A stretch of 64,000 nucleotides of DNA from positions 1-64,000 of the forward strand of contig CAKMYZ010000012.1 of assembly GCA_929200255.1 (NCBI GenBank), written 5' to 3'. Both the position numbers and the translations under genes were made by a program. The notes under the pieces are model-generated. The model was not told where the DNA came from. It worked only from the letters and a program-made list of their open reading frames with translations, and made no database searches. This document shows, piece by piece, positions 42,563 through 51,917 of the stretch. Within the stretch, counting starts at the first letter, position 1. Each line of letters starts with the position of its first letter. The DNA comes from an uncultured Alphaproteobacteria bacterium. Lineage in GTDB: Bacteria; Pseudomonadota; Alphaproteobacteria; Rhodobacterales; Rhodobacteraceae.

Positions 42563-43600
42563 ATGACCACAAGACGTAACTTTATTCGGAAGGCGGGCCT
42601 TGTCGGGGCCGCGACGTTGGCGGCACCTTCGATTGCCCGCGCGCAGGAAGCGATCAAATGGCGCTTTCAGACCTATGCGGGTTCGGCTTTGGGTGAACAT
42701 GTGACGAAACCGGTTATCGACTACATTAACACCGCCGCCAATGGTGAGCTGGAAGTAGAACTGTTTTATGCCGACCAGATCGTGCCCACTGGCGAGCTGT
42801 TTCAAGCGCTGCAGCGCGGTACCATTGATGGTGTGCATTCTGACGACGATTCAATGGCCTCGCCCACGCCGTTACAGCAATTCGGCGGGTATTTCCCGTT
42901 TGCGACCAAGCACATCCTTGATGTGCCTGTGCTGTTCAACCAATACGGTCTAAAGGAAATCTGGGAAGAAGAATACGCCAAAGTCGGCGTGAAATGGTTA
43001 TCGGCTGCGGGCCAGGACCCGTGTAACTTTAACACCACCAAAGAGATTACCAGCGTGGCTGATCTCGATGGTCTCCGGCTTTATACCTTCCCAACGGCTG
43101 GGCGGTTCTTGACACAGTTTGGCGTTGTGCCGGTGAACATCCCCTACGAGGATGCAGAGGTCGCGGTGCAAACGGGCGAGTTGGATGGCATGGCGTGGTC
43201 CGGTATCACCGAGGATTACACTGTCGGCTGGGCCGATGTGACCGATTACTTCCTGACCAACAACATCTCGGGTGCGTGGATCGGATCCTGGTTCGTGAAC
43301 GAGGAGCGCTGGGCTGATCTGCCAGAGCATCTCAAGGCGATTGTGATGGCCGCAACCGAGGCAGGACATACCTATCGCAACCAATGGTACTGGGGTGGCG
43401 AAGCAGCGCTGCGCGCCAATGGCGATAAATTGCAGCTACGGTCGGTTCCTGCAAACGAATGGGCCGAGGTCGAGAACGCAGCCAAGGCATTCTGGGACGA
43501 AGTGGCGCAGGAAGGCGAAGTGCACCAGAAGATCGTCAACATCTTCAAGGAGTATAACGCCGTCATCAATCAGGCCGGTGCCCCTTACAATTTCGAGTAA
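42563..43600 (+). CDS. TRAP transporter substrate-binding protein (DctP type)
   Basis: A 345-residue periplasmic protein with a twin-arginine-like signal (TTRRNFIRKAGLVGAATLAAPSIARA). IKWRFQTYAGSALGEH, ADQIVPTGELFQALQRGTIDG and LDGLRLYTFPTAGRFLTQFGVVPVNIPYEDAEVAVQTGELDG are characteristic of the TakP-like branch that binds organic acids. The ligand is unknown. AAGGAGAG precedes the start. A strong hairpin follows and may protect this abundant message. Confidence 0.9.
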   Translation: MTTRRNFIRKAGLVGAATLAAPSIARAQEAIKWRFQTYAGSALGEHVTKPVIDYINTAANGELEVELFYADQIVPTGELFQALQRGTIDGVHSDDDSMASPTPLQQFGGYFPFATKHILDVPVLFNQYGLKEIWEEEYAKVGVKWLSAAGQDPCNFNTTKEITSVADLDGLRLYTFPTAGRFLTQFGVVPVNIPYEDAEVAVQTGELDGMAWSGITEDYTVGWADVTDYFLTNNISGAWIGSWFVNEERWADLPEHLKAIVMAATEAGHTYRNQWYWGGEAALRANGDKLQLRSVPANEWAEVENAAKAFWDEVAQEGEVHQKIVNIFKEYNAVINQAGAPYNFE

Positions 43601-43616
43601 GGCATCGCAGAAAACC

Positions 43617-43647
43617 AAACCACACCGCCTTCAAGGCGGTGTGGTTT
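43617..43647 (+). terminator. Hairpin between TRAP binding protein and ligase genes
   Basis: AAACCACACCGCC (43617-43629) pairs perfectly over 13 bases with GGCGGTGTGGTTT (43635-43647) around TTCAA. There is no separate T-run, so it may be a partial terminator or a 3' stabiliser that sets the binding protein above the downstream enzymes. Confidence 0.65.
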
Positions 43648-43670
43648 CAACGCCCAAAAGGAAATAGATC

Positions 43671-45035
43671 ATGGCTGGCAATCTCTCGTTCAAGGCACTC
43701 GAAGCGGCTGTCAAAGAGGGCTCCATTGATACGGTCCTGACCTGTTTTCCGGACATGCAGGGCCGTTTGATGGGTAAACGGTTTCACGCGGTCAATTTCG
43801 TGGAAACGTCATTCAAAGAAACCCACTGTTGCAACTACCTGTTGGCCACGGATTTGGAGATGGCAACACCTGACGGCTATGCCGCCAGCAGTTGGGAGCA
43901 GGGCTATGGCGACTATATCATGGCGCCCGACCTGACCACGATCCGCGTTTTGCCATGGCTTGAAGGCACTGCGATGGTCCTGTGCGATATTCTGGATCAT
44001 CACACACATGCACCCGTGCCCCATGCGCCGCGTCAGATGCTGAAAAGGCAAATCGCCCGCCTGAAAGAGTTGGGCTTTGACGCAATGATGGCGACCGAGC
44101 TGGAGTTCTTTTTGTTCGAGAAGTCCTTTGACGATATCCGCAAAGGCGGCTTTCGCGATCTGACCCCGATCAGCGGGTACAACGAAGATTATCACATTCT
44201 GCAGACCACCAAGGAAGAAGGGGTGATGCGCCCGATCCGCAATCACCTGTTCGGCGCTGGTCTGCCAATCGAGAACTCCAAGGGAGAGGCCGAAACCGGT
44301 CAGGAAGAACTGAACATTCGCTATGCCGAGGCGCTTGATTGTGCCGATCACCACACAATTGCGAAAAACGGGATTAAGGAAATCGCCTGGCAGCAGGGCC
44401 ATGCGGCAACATTCCTGCCGAAGTGGGATCATGCCAAGGTGGGCAGCTCATCGCATGTGCATCAATCCTTGTGGGCAGGCGGCCAGCCTGCATTTTACGA
44501 CGCCAATGCGGATCTCGGCATGTCTGATCTGATGCGCCACTATATGGCCGGATTGATCGCATATGCCCCGGATTACACTTTCTTTCTGGCCCCCTACATC
44601 AACAGCTACAAGCGTTTCGCCAAGGGCACATTTGCCCCGACAAAGACGGTCTGGTCCGTGGACAATCGCACCGCTGGCTTCCGTCTGTGCGGCGACGGCA
44701 CCAAGGGTATCCGCGCTGAATGCCGGATTGGCGGATCTGATCTGAACCCCTATCTGGCGCAGGCTGCGATGCTGGCTGCCGGGATCAAGGGGATTGAGGA
44801 CAAGATGGAATTGTCCCCGCCGACCAAGGGTGACGTTTATGAGGATGCCAAGGCGCAGGACATACCGCAAACACTGCGCGCGGCAACAAAGACATTGCGC
44901 AATTCTGTGATGTTGCGCGCGGCGATGGGTGATGAGGTGATCGACCACTACACCCGCTGCGCCGAATGGGAACAAGAAGAATTTGACCGTGTTGTGACCG
45001 ATTGGGAAATCGCGCGCGGTTTTGAAAGGGCTTAA
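43671..45035 (+). CDS. Glutamine synthetase-family gamma-glutamyl-amine ligase
   Basis: A 454-residue enzyme of the GS superfamily, of the PuuA/IpuC/GlnA4-like type rather than housekeeping GS. It has the ATP-grasp features ATELEFFLF, QEELNIRYAEALDCADHH, GSSSHVHQSLW, NSYKRFAKGTFAPTKTVWSVDNRTAGFR and ECRIGGSDLNPYLAQAAML. Such enzymes ligate glutamate to an amine (putrescine, isopropylamine or ethanolamine) with ATP. The neighbouring alcohol and aldehyde dehydrogenases point to an amino-alcohol or polyamine substrate; the identity is inferred. Confidence 0.85.
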   Translation: MAGNLSFKALEAAVKEGSIDTVLTCFPDMQGRLMGKRFHAVNFVETSFKETHCCNYLLATDLEMATPDGYAASSWEQGYGDYIMAPDLTTIRVLPWLEGTAMVLCDILDHHTHAPVPHAPRQMLKRQIARLKELGFDAMMATELEFFLFEKSFDDIRKGGFRDLTPISGYNEDYHILQTTKEEGVMRPIRNHLFGAGLPIENSKGEAETGQEELNIRYAEALDCADHHTIAKNGIKEIAWQQGHAATFLPKWDHAKVGSSSHVHQSLWAGGQPAFYDANADLGMSDLMRHYMAGLIAYAPDYTFFLAPYINSYKRFAKGTFAPTKTVWSVDNRTAGFRLCGDGTKGIRAECRIGGSDLNPYLAQAAMLAAGIKGIEDKMELSPPTKGDVYEDAKAQDIPQTLRAATKTLRNSVMLRAAMGDEVIDHYTRCAEWEQEEFDRVVTDWEIARGFERA

Positions 45036-45037
45036 GA

Positions 45038-46405
45038 ATGATCCGTTGTGTATCCCCCATTGATGGGTCCGTTTATGCCGAACGGCCCACCTTATCATCC
45101 AAGGATGCCAATGCGGCCGTCGCGCGTGCAAAGGCCGCCCAGCCTGAGTGGGCCGTGCGGACGTTGGAGGAGCGAATTGCCCTTGTGCAGGCCGGTGTCG
45201 CCAAGGTTGGCGCGATGAACGACGAAATCGTTCCGGAACTGGCGCATCAAATGGGCAGGCCCATTCGCTATGGTGGTGAATTTGGCGGGTTCAATGAACG
45301 GGCCAGTTACATGGCTGGCATCGCCAAAGAGGCTTTGGCCGATATCGTGATCGAGGATAGCGATGCTTTTCGTCGCGTGATCAAGCGCGTCCCGCACGGC
45401 GTCGTGTTGGTCGTGGCCCCATGGAACTATCCCTATATGACAGCTATCAACACGGTCGCCCCGGCCTTGATCTCGGGTAACTCTGTGATCCTGAAACACG
45501 CAAGCCAGACACCTTTGGTGGGAGAGCGGATGGCGCAGGCGTTTCACGCAGCAGGCGTGCCAGAGGACGTGTTTCAGAATGTGTTTCTGGATCATCAGAC
45601 AACCTCTGATCTGATTGCCGCGAAATCCTTTGGTTTTGTGAATTTCACCGGTTCCGTTGGAGGGGGGCAAGCGATTGAGCAGGCCGCAGCGGGTACATTC
45701 ACAGGCGTTGGTCTGGAACTGGGCGGCAAAGACCCGGGCTATGTTTGTGATGACGCTGATCTGGATGCAGCCGTTGATACCTTGATCGATGGCGCGATGT
45801 TCAATGCGGGGCAGTGCTGCTGCGGGATTGAGCGGATCTACGTCGCAGAACAGCACTTTGATGCGTTTGTCGAAAAGGCGGTGGCGATTGTCAGCGGATA
45901 CAAGCTGGGCAACCCCCTGAACCCGGCAACGACGCTGGGCCCAATGGCGCACAAGCGGTTTGCCGATGAGGTGCGCCAACAAACCGCAGAGGCGGTTGGA
46001 GCTGGGGCCAAGGCGCATATTGCGACGTCTCCACAAGATGACGGCGGCGCCTATCTGACCCCGCAGATCCTGACCAATGTGACCCATGATATGCGGGTGA
46101 TGCGCGACGAAAGCTTTGGGCCCGTTGTGGGGATCATGCCCGTAAAGGATGACGCAGAGGCTATCCGGCTGATGAATGACAGCCACTTTGGGCTGACTGC
46201 ATCAGTCTGGACAGGCGATGTAACCCGTGCCGAGGCAATTGCCGATCAGATCGAAACCGGCACGGTCTTTATGAACCGTGCGGACTATCTTGATCCGGGC
46301 CTCTGTTGGACGGGCTGCAAAGACACAGGGCGCGGCGGGGGGCTGTCGCTGATTGGCTACCACAACCTGACCCGTCCCAAATCCTATCACCTGAAGAAAG
46401 CATAA
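45038..46405 (+). CDS. Aldehyde dehydrogenase family protein
   Basis: A 455-residue NAD(P)-dependent aldehyde dehydrogenase. VLVVAPWNYPYMTAINTVAPALISGNSVILKHASQTPL, the catalytic glutamate in GLELGGKDPGYV and the catalytic cysteine in FNAGQCCCGIERIYV (three adjacent cysteines) are all present. The start is two bases after the ligase stop and the alcohol dehydrogenase gene begins three bases after its stop. It would oxidise the aldehyde made by the neighbouring dehydrogenase, possibly as its gamma-glutamyl derivative. Confidence 0.91.
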   Translation: MIRCVSPIDGSVYAERPTLSSKDANAAVARAKAAQPEWAVRTLEERIALVQAGVAKVGAMNDEIVPELAHQMGRPIRYGGEFGGFNERASYMAGIAKEALADIVIEDSDAFRRVIKRVPHGVVLVVAPWNYPYMTAINTVAPALISGNSVILKHASQTPLVGERMAQAFHAAGVPEDVFQNVFLDHQTTSDLIAAKSFGFVNFTGSVGGGQAIEQAAAGTFTGVGLELGGKDPGYVCDDADLDAAVDTLIDGAMFNAGQCCCGIERIYVAEQHFDAFVEKAVAIVSGYKLGNPLNPATTLGPMAHKRFADEVRQQTAEAVGAGAKAHIATSPQDDGGAYLTPQILTNVTHDMRVMRDESFGPVVGIMPVKDDAEAIRLMNDSHFGLTASVWTGDVTRAEAIADQIETGTVFMNRADYLDPGLCWTGCKDTGRGGGLSLIGYHNLTRPKSYHLKKA

Positions 46406-46408
46406 GAT

Positions 46409-47554
46409 ATGTCGCTGATCGCCAATTGGTCCTACCCAACCGCTATTCGTTTCGGCGCTGGCCGCATTGCCGAGATCGCAGATGCCTGCCACGCCTGTGG
46501 TATCAGAAAGCCGTTGCTGATCACGGATCGTGGATTGGCGAATATGGAAATTACGACCAAGACGTTGGACTTGTTAGAGGTCGCAGGCCTTGGTCGCGCA
46601 ATCTTTGCGGATGTGGACCCGAACCCGAACGAGAAGAACGCAGCAGCTGGCGTTCAGGCTTACAAAGACGGCGGCCACGATGGGGTTGTGGCCTTTGGCG
46701 GCGGTTCCGGTCTTGATCTGGGCAAGCTGGTGGCCTTCCTCGCCGGGCAGACCCGGCCTTTGTGGGATTTTGAAGATATCGGCGATTGGTGGACCCGCGC
46801 GGATGCCGATGCCATTGCCCCGATCGTCGCTGTCCCGACGACCGCCGGGACCGGGTCCGAGGTCGGGCGGGCGTCTGTCATCACCAACTCTGAAACAGAA
46901 GAAAAGAAGATTATTTTCCACCCAAAGTTCCTGCCGACGGTTGTGATCTGCGACCCGGAGCTGACGGTGGGTATGCCAAAATCTATCACGGCGGGCACCG
47001 GCCTTGACGCGTTTGCTCATTGCGTCGAGGCGTTCTGCTCGCCCCACTACCACCCGATGTCACAAGGCATAGCGCTGGAGGGAATGCGACTGGTGAAGGA
47101 ATATCTTCCGCGCGCCTATGCAGACGGGGCGGATCTGGAAGCACGCGCGCAGATGATGTCAGCCGCGGCAATGGGCGCGACAGCATTTCAGAAAGGTCTG
47201 GGTGCGATCCATGCGCTGTCGCACCCGATTGGTGCAATGTATCACACCCACCATGGGACAACGAACGCGGTCTGCATGCCTGCGGTTCTACAGTTCAATA
47301 AACCCGCAATCGAAAGCTCTATGGCACAAGCGGCCAGCTATCTGGGGGTTGCGGGTGGTTTCGATGGGTTTTGCGCACATGTCGACGACCTGAACGCATC
47401 ACTGGGCATCCCCAGGACGCTCACCGCACTTGGCGTCACCGACCCGGATATCGACCGCATTGTTGCGGGTGCGTTGAGCGACCCTAGTACTGGCGGAAAC
47501 CCTGTGAAGATGACCAAGGAAAACACACGGAAACTGTTGGAGGCATGTCTGTGA
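46409..47554 (+). CDS. Iron-containing alcohol dehydrogenase
   Basis: A 381-residue group III alcohol dehydrogenase. The NAD-binding GGGSGLDLGKLVAFL and VPTTAGTGSEVGRASVI, the metal-site residues around GTGLDAFAHCVEAFCSPHYHP and the histidines in GAIHALSHPIGAMYHTHHGTTNAVCMP are typical. It likely oxidises a hydroxyl group of the amine substrate, or acts on a related alcohol, before the aldehyde dehydrogenase. Last gene of this enzyme block; a separate ABC importer follows after 158 bases. Confidence 0.9.
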   Translation: MSLIANWSYPTAIRFGAGRIAEIADACHACGIRKPLLITDRGLANMEITTKTLDLLEVAGLGRAIFADVDPNPNEKNAAAGVQAYKDGGHDGVVAFGGGSGLDLGKLVAFLAGQTRPLWDFEDIGDWWTRADADAIAPIVAVPTTAGTGSEVGRASVITNSETEEKKIIFHPKFLPTVVICDPELTVGMPKSITAGTGLDAFAHCVEAFCSPHYHPMSQGIALEGMRLVKEYLPRAYADGADLEARAQMMSAAAMGATAFQKGLGAIHALSHPIGAMYHTHHGTTNAVCMPAVLQFNKPAIESSMAQAASYLGVAGGFDGFCAHVDDLNASLGIPRTLTALGVTDPDIDRIVAGALSDPSTGGNPVKMTKENTRKLLEACL

Positions 47555-47712
47555 CAGAACAAGAATATCGCGATCCCGACGTTGCATGATCCAACCAAAT
47601 GCGCAGTTTTTCTGTCCCGTCATACATGGACAGATGGGCCGCTGTCTGACTTAATATTGTTACAAAAACCTAATCTACGGCACCAATCGAACATCCATAA
47701 GGGGAAGAGTTT

Positions 47713-48774
47713 ATGAAAATCTCACTGGTATCATCTGTCGCCATTGTCGCGGCACTTACTGCACAAATGGCACAGGCGGAAACGCTGCGTTTGCTGACCT
47801 GGGGCGGTTACGCACCGCAAGAGGTTATCGATATGTTCGAGGCCCAAACTGGCCATACTGTCGAAGTTACGACATCCAACAATGAGGAAATGATCGCCAA
47901 ACTGCGTGCTACCAACGGTGGTGGTTTTGATCTGGCCCAGCCAAGCCAAGACCGGATTGCCAGCGCACAAGAAGAGTTCGGGATATACAAGCCGATTGAT
48001 ATGTCGCGCGTGAACGCCGACCTGTTCATTCCGTCGATGTTATCCGCGACAGCGAGCAATAGCACCTACGAAGGTGAGGTTTACGGCCTGCCACATGTTT
48101 GGGGCACCAGCGGTCTTGTTGTGAACACGGCGGTGGCTGGCAACGTGACCGACTACACCGATCTGTGCGATGCATCTGTGGCCGGTCAAGTGTCGTATCG
48201 GCTGAAGCGCCCGACGCTGATCGGATTTGCCTATTCCATGGGCCTTGATCCGTTTGCGGCTTACGATGATGCGGAGGCCTATCAAAGCATTCTCGACGAG
48301 GTTGAAGCCATGCTGACCGCATGTAAGCCGAATGTGAAAACCTATTGGGACGGCGGCGACGAGATCAAGAACCTGCTGCGTTCTGGCGAGGTCGTGGCGT
48401 CAATGGCGTGGGATACGGGTGGTTGGCAGTTGAACGCTGATAACCCCGATATCACCTTCGTTGCACCAGAAGCAGGTGCGCTGGGCTGGATTGACACATT
48501 TGTCATGCCCGCACGTGGCCGCGCAGATGATGCAGCCTACGACTGGATCAACTTTGTGATGCAGCCGGAAATCGCAGCGATGATCACCAATACAGCCGGT
48601 AACTTTACCGCGGCTGTTGATGGTGATGCAGGTGTCAATGCAGACCTCAAGGCACGCTATCAGGGCAGCTTTGATCAGGCTGCGATTGACAACATCAAAT
48701 GGTACCCGCCCGTGCCTGCTGGTTTGGAAGCACTGGAAGGTGCGACGCTCGACCGGATCAACGCGGCGAACTAA
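47713..48774 (+). CDS. Polyamine-type ABC transporter substrate-binding protein
   Basis: A 353-residue periplasmic protein of the PotD/PotF family. The signal ends at AQAETLRLLTWGGYAPQEVIDMFEAQTG; the WGGY start of the mature domain is typical. WGTSGLVVNT, YWDGGDEIKNLLRSGEV and GWIDTFVMPA follow the family order. It would bind a polyamine or another amino compound. AAGGGGAAG lies just upstream. A hairpin after the gene may keep this component in excess over the transporter core. Confidence 0.87.
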   Translation: MKISLVSSVAIVAALTAQMAQAETLRLLTWGGYAPQEVIDMFEAQTGHTVEVTTSNNEEMIAKLRATNGGGFDLAQPSQDRIASAQEEFGIYKPIDMSRVNADLFIPSMLSATASNSTYEGEVYGLPHVWGTSGLVVNTAVAGNVTDYTDLCDASVAGQVSYRLKRPTLIGFAYSMGLDPFAAYDDAEAYQSILDEVEAMLTACKPNVKTYWDGGDEIKNLLRSGEVVASMAWDTGGWQLNADNPDITFVAPEAGALGWIDTFVMPARGRADDAAYDWINFVMQPEIAAMITNTAGNFTAAVDGDAGVNADLKARYQGSFDQAAIDNIKWYPPVPAGLEALEGATLDRINAAN

Positions 48775-48793
48775 GCCCAACTGAAACCAACAT

Positions 48794-48820
48794 AAAGGGC
48801 ATCTTGGCGATGCCCTTTTT
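48794..48820 (+). terminator. Hairpin between binding-protein and ATPase genes
   Basis: AAAGGGCATC (48794-48803) pairs perfectly with GATGCCCTTT (48809-48818) around TTGGC, ending in TTTTT. It stands 19 bases after the binding-protein stop and 18 before the ATPase start, so it probably acts as a partial terminator giving excess binding protein. Confidence 0.7.
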
Positions 48821-48838
48821 ACCTTACGAGGGCGCAAT

Positions 48839-49933
48839 TTGTCCGTTTCCTATCCCGACCTTATGTGCAGTGATCTGACGAAAGACTTCGACGGGTTTCG
48901 CGCTGTGGACCGCGTCAGCTTTGAGGTGCCGCAAGGATCGTTCTTTTCCATCCTTGGCCCGTCTGGCTGTGGCAAGACGACCCTGCTGCGTATGATCGCA
49001 GGATTCCAGTCGCCCACAAGCGGTGATTTGCGGATCAAGGGCAAGTCAATGATCGGCGTGCCGCCAAACAAGCGGCCCGTGTCGATGGTGTTTCAGCATC
49101 TGGCCCTGTTTCCAACAATGAACATCGGTGACAACGTCGGCTTTGGATTGCGGCAACGCGGCGTCGCCAAGTCAGAGATTAAATCACGCGTCGCAAAGGT
49201 TCTTGAACGTGTCGGCCTGCCGGATGTGTCGCAACGGCGGATCGACCAGATATCCGGTGGGCAAAAACAACGCGTCGCAATCGCGCGCTGCATGGTGCTG
49301 GAGCCGGATGTGCTGTTGCTTGACGAACCTCTGGGCGCCCTCGATCTGAAGCTGCGAGAGCATATGAAGGTCGAGCTGAAATCGCTGCAATCCGCTTTCA
49401 ATACAACTTTTGTTTATATCACTCACGACCAGTCAGAGGCCCTGGTGATGAGCGACAATATCGCCGTGATGAACAACGGCCGTTTCGAACAGATCGGCAC
49501 ACCGCATGATGTTTACCATGCGCCAAGCACCGCTTTTGTGGCGGGCTTTGTTGGCGACGCAAATGTCATCAATGCCAGGGTTTCGGCGGTGAATGGTGCC
49601 ATGCTGATACTGACATCCAATGCCGGAACAGAGATGAAAATCGAAGCACCAGCCAATGGGCTGAGCGTTGGGCAACGCGCGCAAGTGTTCCTGCGGCCCG
49701 AAGCCATTGAACTTGGCGCGGCGGCAGACGGCGTGAATGTGTCCAGTGGAGAGGTCGCATCTGTCCTGTTCAACGGGGCCAACAGCAGTGTGACCGTGCA
49801 AGATCAATCAGGTGACCTTTTGAAAGTCGCCTTGCCACAAACAGGGCGTTTCGCAAACTTGCGCAAAGGCGATATCGTGTTCACCCGTTGGGATCCCAAA
49901 CAGGCCCGTTGCTATCCAGCACCGGGGGCATGA
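48839..49933 (+). CDS. Polyamine-type ABC transporter ATP-binding protein
   Basis: A 364-residue PotA-type ATPase. LGPSGCGKTTLLRMIAGF is Walker A, ISGGQKQRVAIARCM the signature and VLLLDEPLGALD Walker B, with VYITHDQSEALVMSD after it. A C-terminal TOBE domain (about residues 285-355) is typical of Pot transporters. The apparent start is TTG 48839, which has GAGGG six bases upstream; ATG 48863 is the alternative. Confidence 0.9.
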   Translation: MSVSYPDLMCSDLTKDFDGFRAVDRVSFEVPQGSFFSILGPSGCGKTTLLRMIAGFQSPTSGDLRIKGKSMIGVPPNKRPVSMVFQHLALFPTMNIGDNVGFGLRQRGVAKSEIKSRVAKVLERVGLPDVSQRRIDQISGGQKQRVAIARCMVLEPDVLLLDEPLGALDLKLREHMKVELKSLQSAFNTTFVYITHDQSEALVMSDNIAVMNNGRFEQIGTPHDVYHAPSTAFVAGFVGDANVINARVSAVNGAMLILTSNAGTEMKIEAPANGLSVGQRAQVFLRPEAIELGAAADGVNVSSGEVASVLFNGANSSVTVQDQSGDLLKVALPQTGRFANLRKGDIVFTRWDPKQARCYPAPGA

Positions 49934-49936
49934 TCC

Positions 49937-50803
49937 ATGACCTCTGACACCTCTCGCTTAGGGTTTTATCTGCTGCTTGCCCCGATCCTGCTGTGGCTCA
50001 CCGTTCTCATTATCCTGCCGCATATCGGGCTGTTCATCGTTTCTATCAGTGAAAAGGTCGGGCCGCGGGAATACGAGACGGGTTTTGCCAATTATGCCGC
50101 CTTCTTCAATGAACCGCTGTACTGGCGCACCTTTGCACGCACGGCGATCATGTCGATCCTCGCCACTGTTTTGACCCTGATACTGGGGTTTCCCATTGCC
50201 TACTACATTGCCAAACTGACACGTGGCCGTACCAAAACCACGCTTTTCCTGATGTGCATGATCCCATTCTGGGTGTCTGAACTGGTGCGCACGTTCGGCT
50301 GGATGATCCTGCTGCGCGAAACCGGGGTCATTTCCAACGCCCTGCAGTATCTGGGCCTCGTTAATGGCCCGGTCGAGATGCTGTATAATGACACGGCGAT
50401 CATGGTGGGCCTTGTTTACACGTCCATCCTGTTCATGGTCGTTCCATTGGTCACGACCCTGGACAGCCTTGACGACAGTTTGATCGAAGCGGGCTATGAT
50501 CTGGGTGGCACCAGCACGTCGATCATGCGCGAGATTGTCATCCCCCATGCAATGCCCGGCATCGTGTCGGGATGTATTGTGGTCTTTATGCTGTCACTTG
50601 GGAACTACCTGACCCCGATCCTATTGGGTGGCAAAGACAGCCTGTGGTTCACGGGCATGATCTACACCCAATTCATCACGCGCTTTAACTGGGAGTTGGG
50701 ATCGGCATTTGGGTTCTTGCTTTTGGCGCTGTCGTCCCTTGTGGTCTTTGCCGGCTTAAAACTGTCACGCCAATCGCTGACAGAAACGATGGGGCGCACA
50801 TGA
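49937..50803 (+). CDS. Polyamine-type ABC transporter permease (PotB type)
   Basis: A 288-residue permease with six hydrophobic segments and the EAA loop IEAGYDLGGTSTSIMREIVIPHAMPG. FWVSELVRTFGWMILLRETGVIS is a feature of the PotB/H subgroup. Starts three bases after the ATPase stop and overlaps the next permease by four bases. Confidence 0.9.
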   Translation: MTSDTSRLGFYLLLAPILLWLTVLIILPHIGLFIVSISEKVGPREYETGFANYAAFFNEPLYWRTFARTAIMSILATVLTLILGFPIAYYIAKLTRGRTKTTLFLMCMIPFWVSELVRTFGWMILLRETGVISNALQYLGLVNGPVEMLYNDTAIMVGLVYTSILFMVVPLVTTLDSLDDSLIEAGYDLGGTSTSIMREIVIPHAMPGIVSGCIVVFMLSLGNYLTPILLGGKDSLWFTGMIYTQFITRFNWELGSAFGFLLLALSSLVVFAGLKLSRQSLTETMGRT

Positions 50804-51654
50804 TCCCGACTGTGCCCCAGCCCAGCTTTGCCAAGTGGTGTTATCGCGCCTATGTCACGGCGTTCTTTATCTATCTGGCCCTGCCGTTGACGGTTGTGTG
50901 TGTCTTCGCCTTTAACAACAGTGTCTTCCCGTCACTGCCATGGGAGGGGTTCACACTCGCGTGGTTCTTTGGCAACGAAGCGCCGTTTATCGGGGTGTTC
51001 CATGAACGCGCGATCATTCGGTCCATTGGCACATCCGCTTTTGTGGCGATGTGGGTGTCCGGCCTTGCCGTGGCGGTGGGCACCTGCAACGCATTCCTTT
51101 TTGTCCGGTATAGCTTCCGCGGCAAGGGTCTGCTCTATATGCTGATGCTCTTGCCGCTGATCATTCCCGGCGTGATCCTTGGGATCTCGATCCTGGTGTT
51201 TTCCAGTTCGGTCGCCAACACACTGGAGGACGCAACAGGCCTGTGGTTCGACGGTCTGCGCCCGGGCCTGATCCTTGTCATCCTTGGTCAGTTTTCATTT
51301 ATAACGACCTTTGCCACGCTGGTCATCTCAGCACGGTTGCAAAAGTTTGACCCCAGTCTGGAAGAAGCAGCTTTGAACCTTGGTGCCAGCAAAATGGGCG
51401 CGATACGGCAGATCACATTGCCGTTTCTTCTGCCTGCGATCGTGGCCTCGGCAGTTGTGTCGGTGTTGATGAGTTTTGAGAATTTCAACACCACACTGAT
51501 GCTCGTGGGATCCGACTCACCATTGACGATCACGATGTTTGACAAGCTCAAGCAAGGCTCAACACCGGTCCTGAACGCTGTGTCATTGCTGTTGATCATG
51601 GTATCAGCGATCCTTGGGGTCATGTCGCTATTGTTCCAAAGTCGGAAGCGGTAG
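50800..51654 (+). CDS. Polyamine-type ABC transporter permease (PotC type)
   Basis: A 284-residue permease, the second half of the heterodimeric channel. NSVFPSLPWEGFTLAWF near the N-terminus and the EAA loop LEEAALNLGASKMGAIRQITLPFLLPAI are typical of PotC/I. Six hydrophobic segments are visible. Last gene of the importer; 173 bases without a recognisable feature lie between its stop and the tRNA. Confidence 0.9.
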   Translation: MIPTVPQPSFAKWCYRAYVTAFFIYLALPLTVVCVFAFNNSVFPSLPWEGFTLAWFFGNEAPFIGVFHERAIIRSIGTSAFVAMWVSGLAVAVGTCNAFLFVRYSFRGKGLLYMLMLLPLIIPGVILGISILVFSSSVANTLEDATGLWFDGLRPGLILVILGQFSFITTFATLVISARLQKFDPSLEEAALNLGASKMGAIRQITLPFLLPAIVASAVVSVLMSFENFNTTLMLVGSDSPLTITMFDKLKQGSTPVLNAVSLLLIMVSAILGVMSLLFQSRKR

Positions 51655-51827
51655 CGATATGGCGAAGTGCGATAGACCTCTGGGGGCACCGGACCGAACA
51701 CCACCACCGGGTGCGTCGCGTGTCTGTAGCTCATACGGCCTTCTTTTGCTGACGTCTCCAAAACTCTGGCGATGCAAAGGGACCTTCTTGACGTTGTATT
51801 GAAGGTGAAATAGAGGGTGTTTGGGTC

Positions 51828-51901
51828 GCGGGCGTTGTGTAATGGTAAGACCCTTGCCTTCCAAGCAAGAGATACGGGTTCGATTCCCGTCGCCCGCTCC
51901 A
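51828..51901 (+). tRNA. tRNA-Gly, anticodon TCC
   Basis: A 74-base cloverleaf with the CCA end encoded. Acceptor arms GCGGGCG and CGCCCGC pair over seven bases. The anticodon arm CTTGC-CTTCCAA-GCAAG gives anticodon TCC, reading GGA. The T arm ACGGG-TTCGATT-CCCGT is perfect. No other tRNA and no integrase lies nearby. Confidence 0.97.
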
Positions 51902-51917
51902 ACGCACAACAATTTCG

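Noticed and set aside
45095-46186. Long minus-strand frame of 363 codons
   Set aside because: Antisense to the aldehyde dehydrogenase, which has its catalytic residues; no motif on the antisense side.
51828-51901. tRNA-Gly as an island attachment site
   Set aside because: No integrase, no duplicated tRNA end and no foreign-looking genes on either side.
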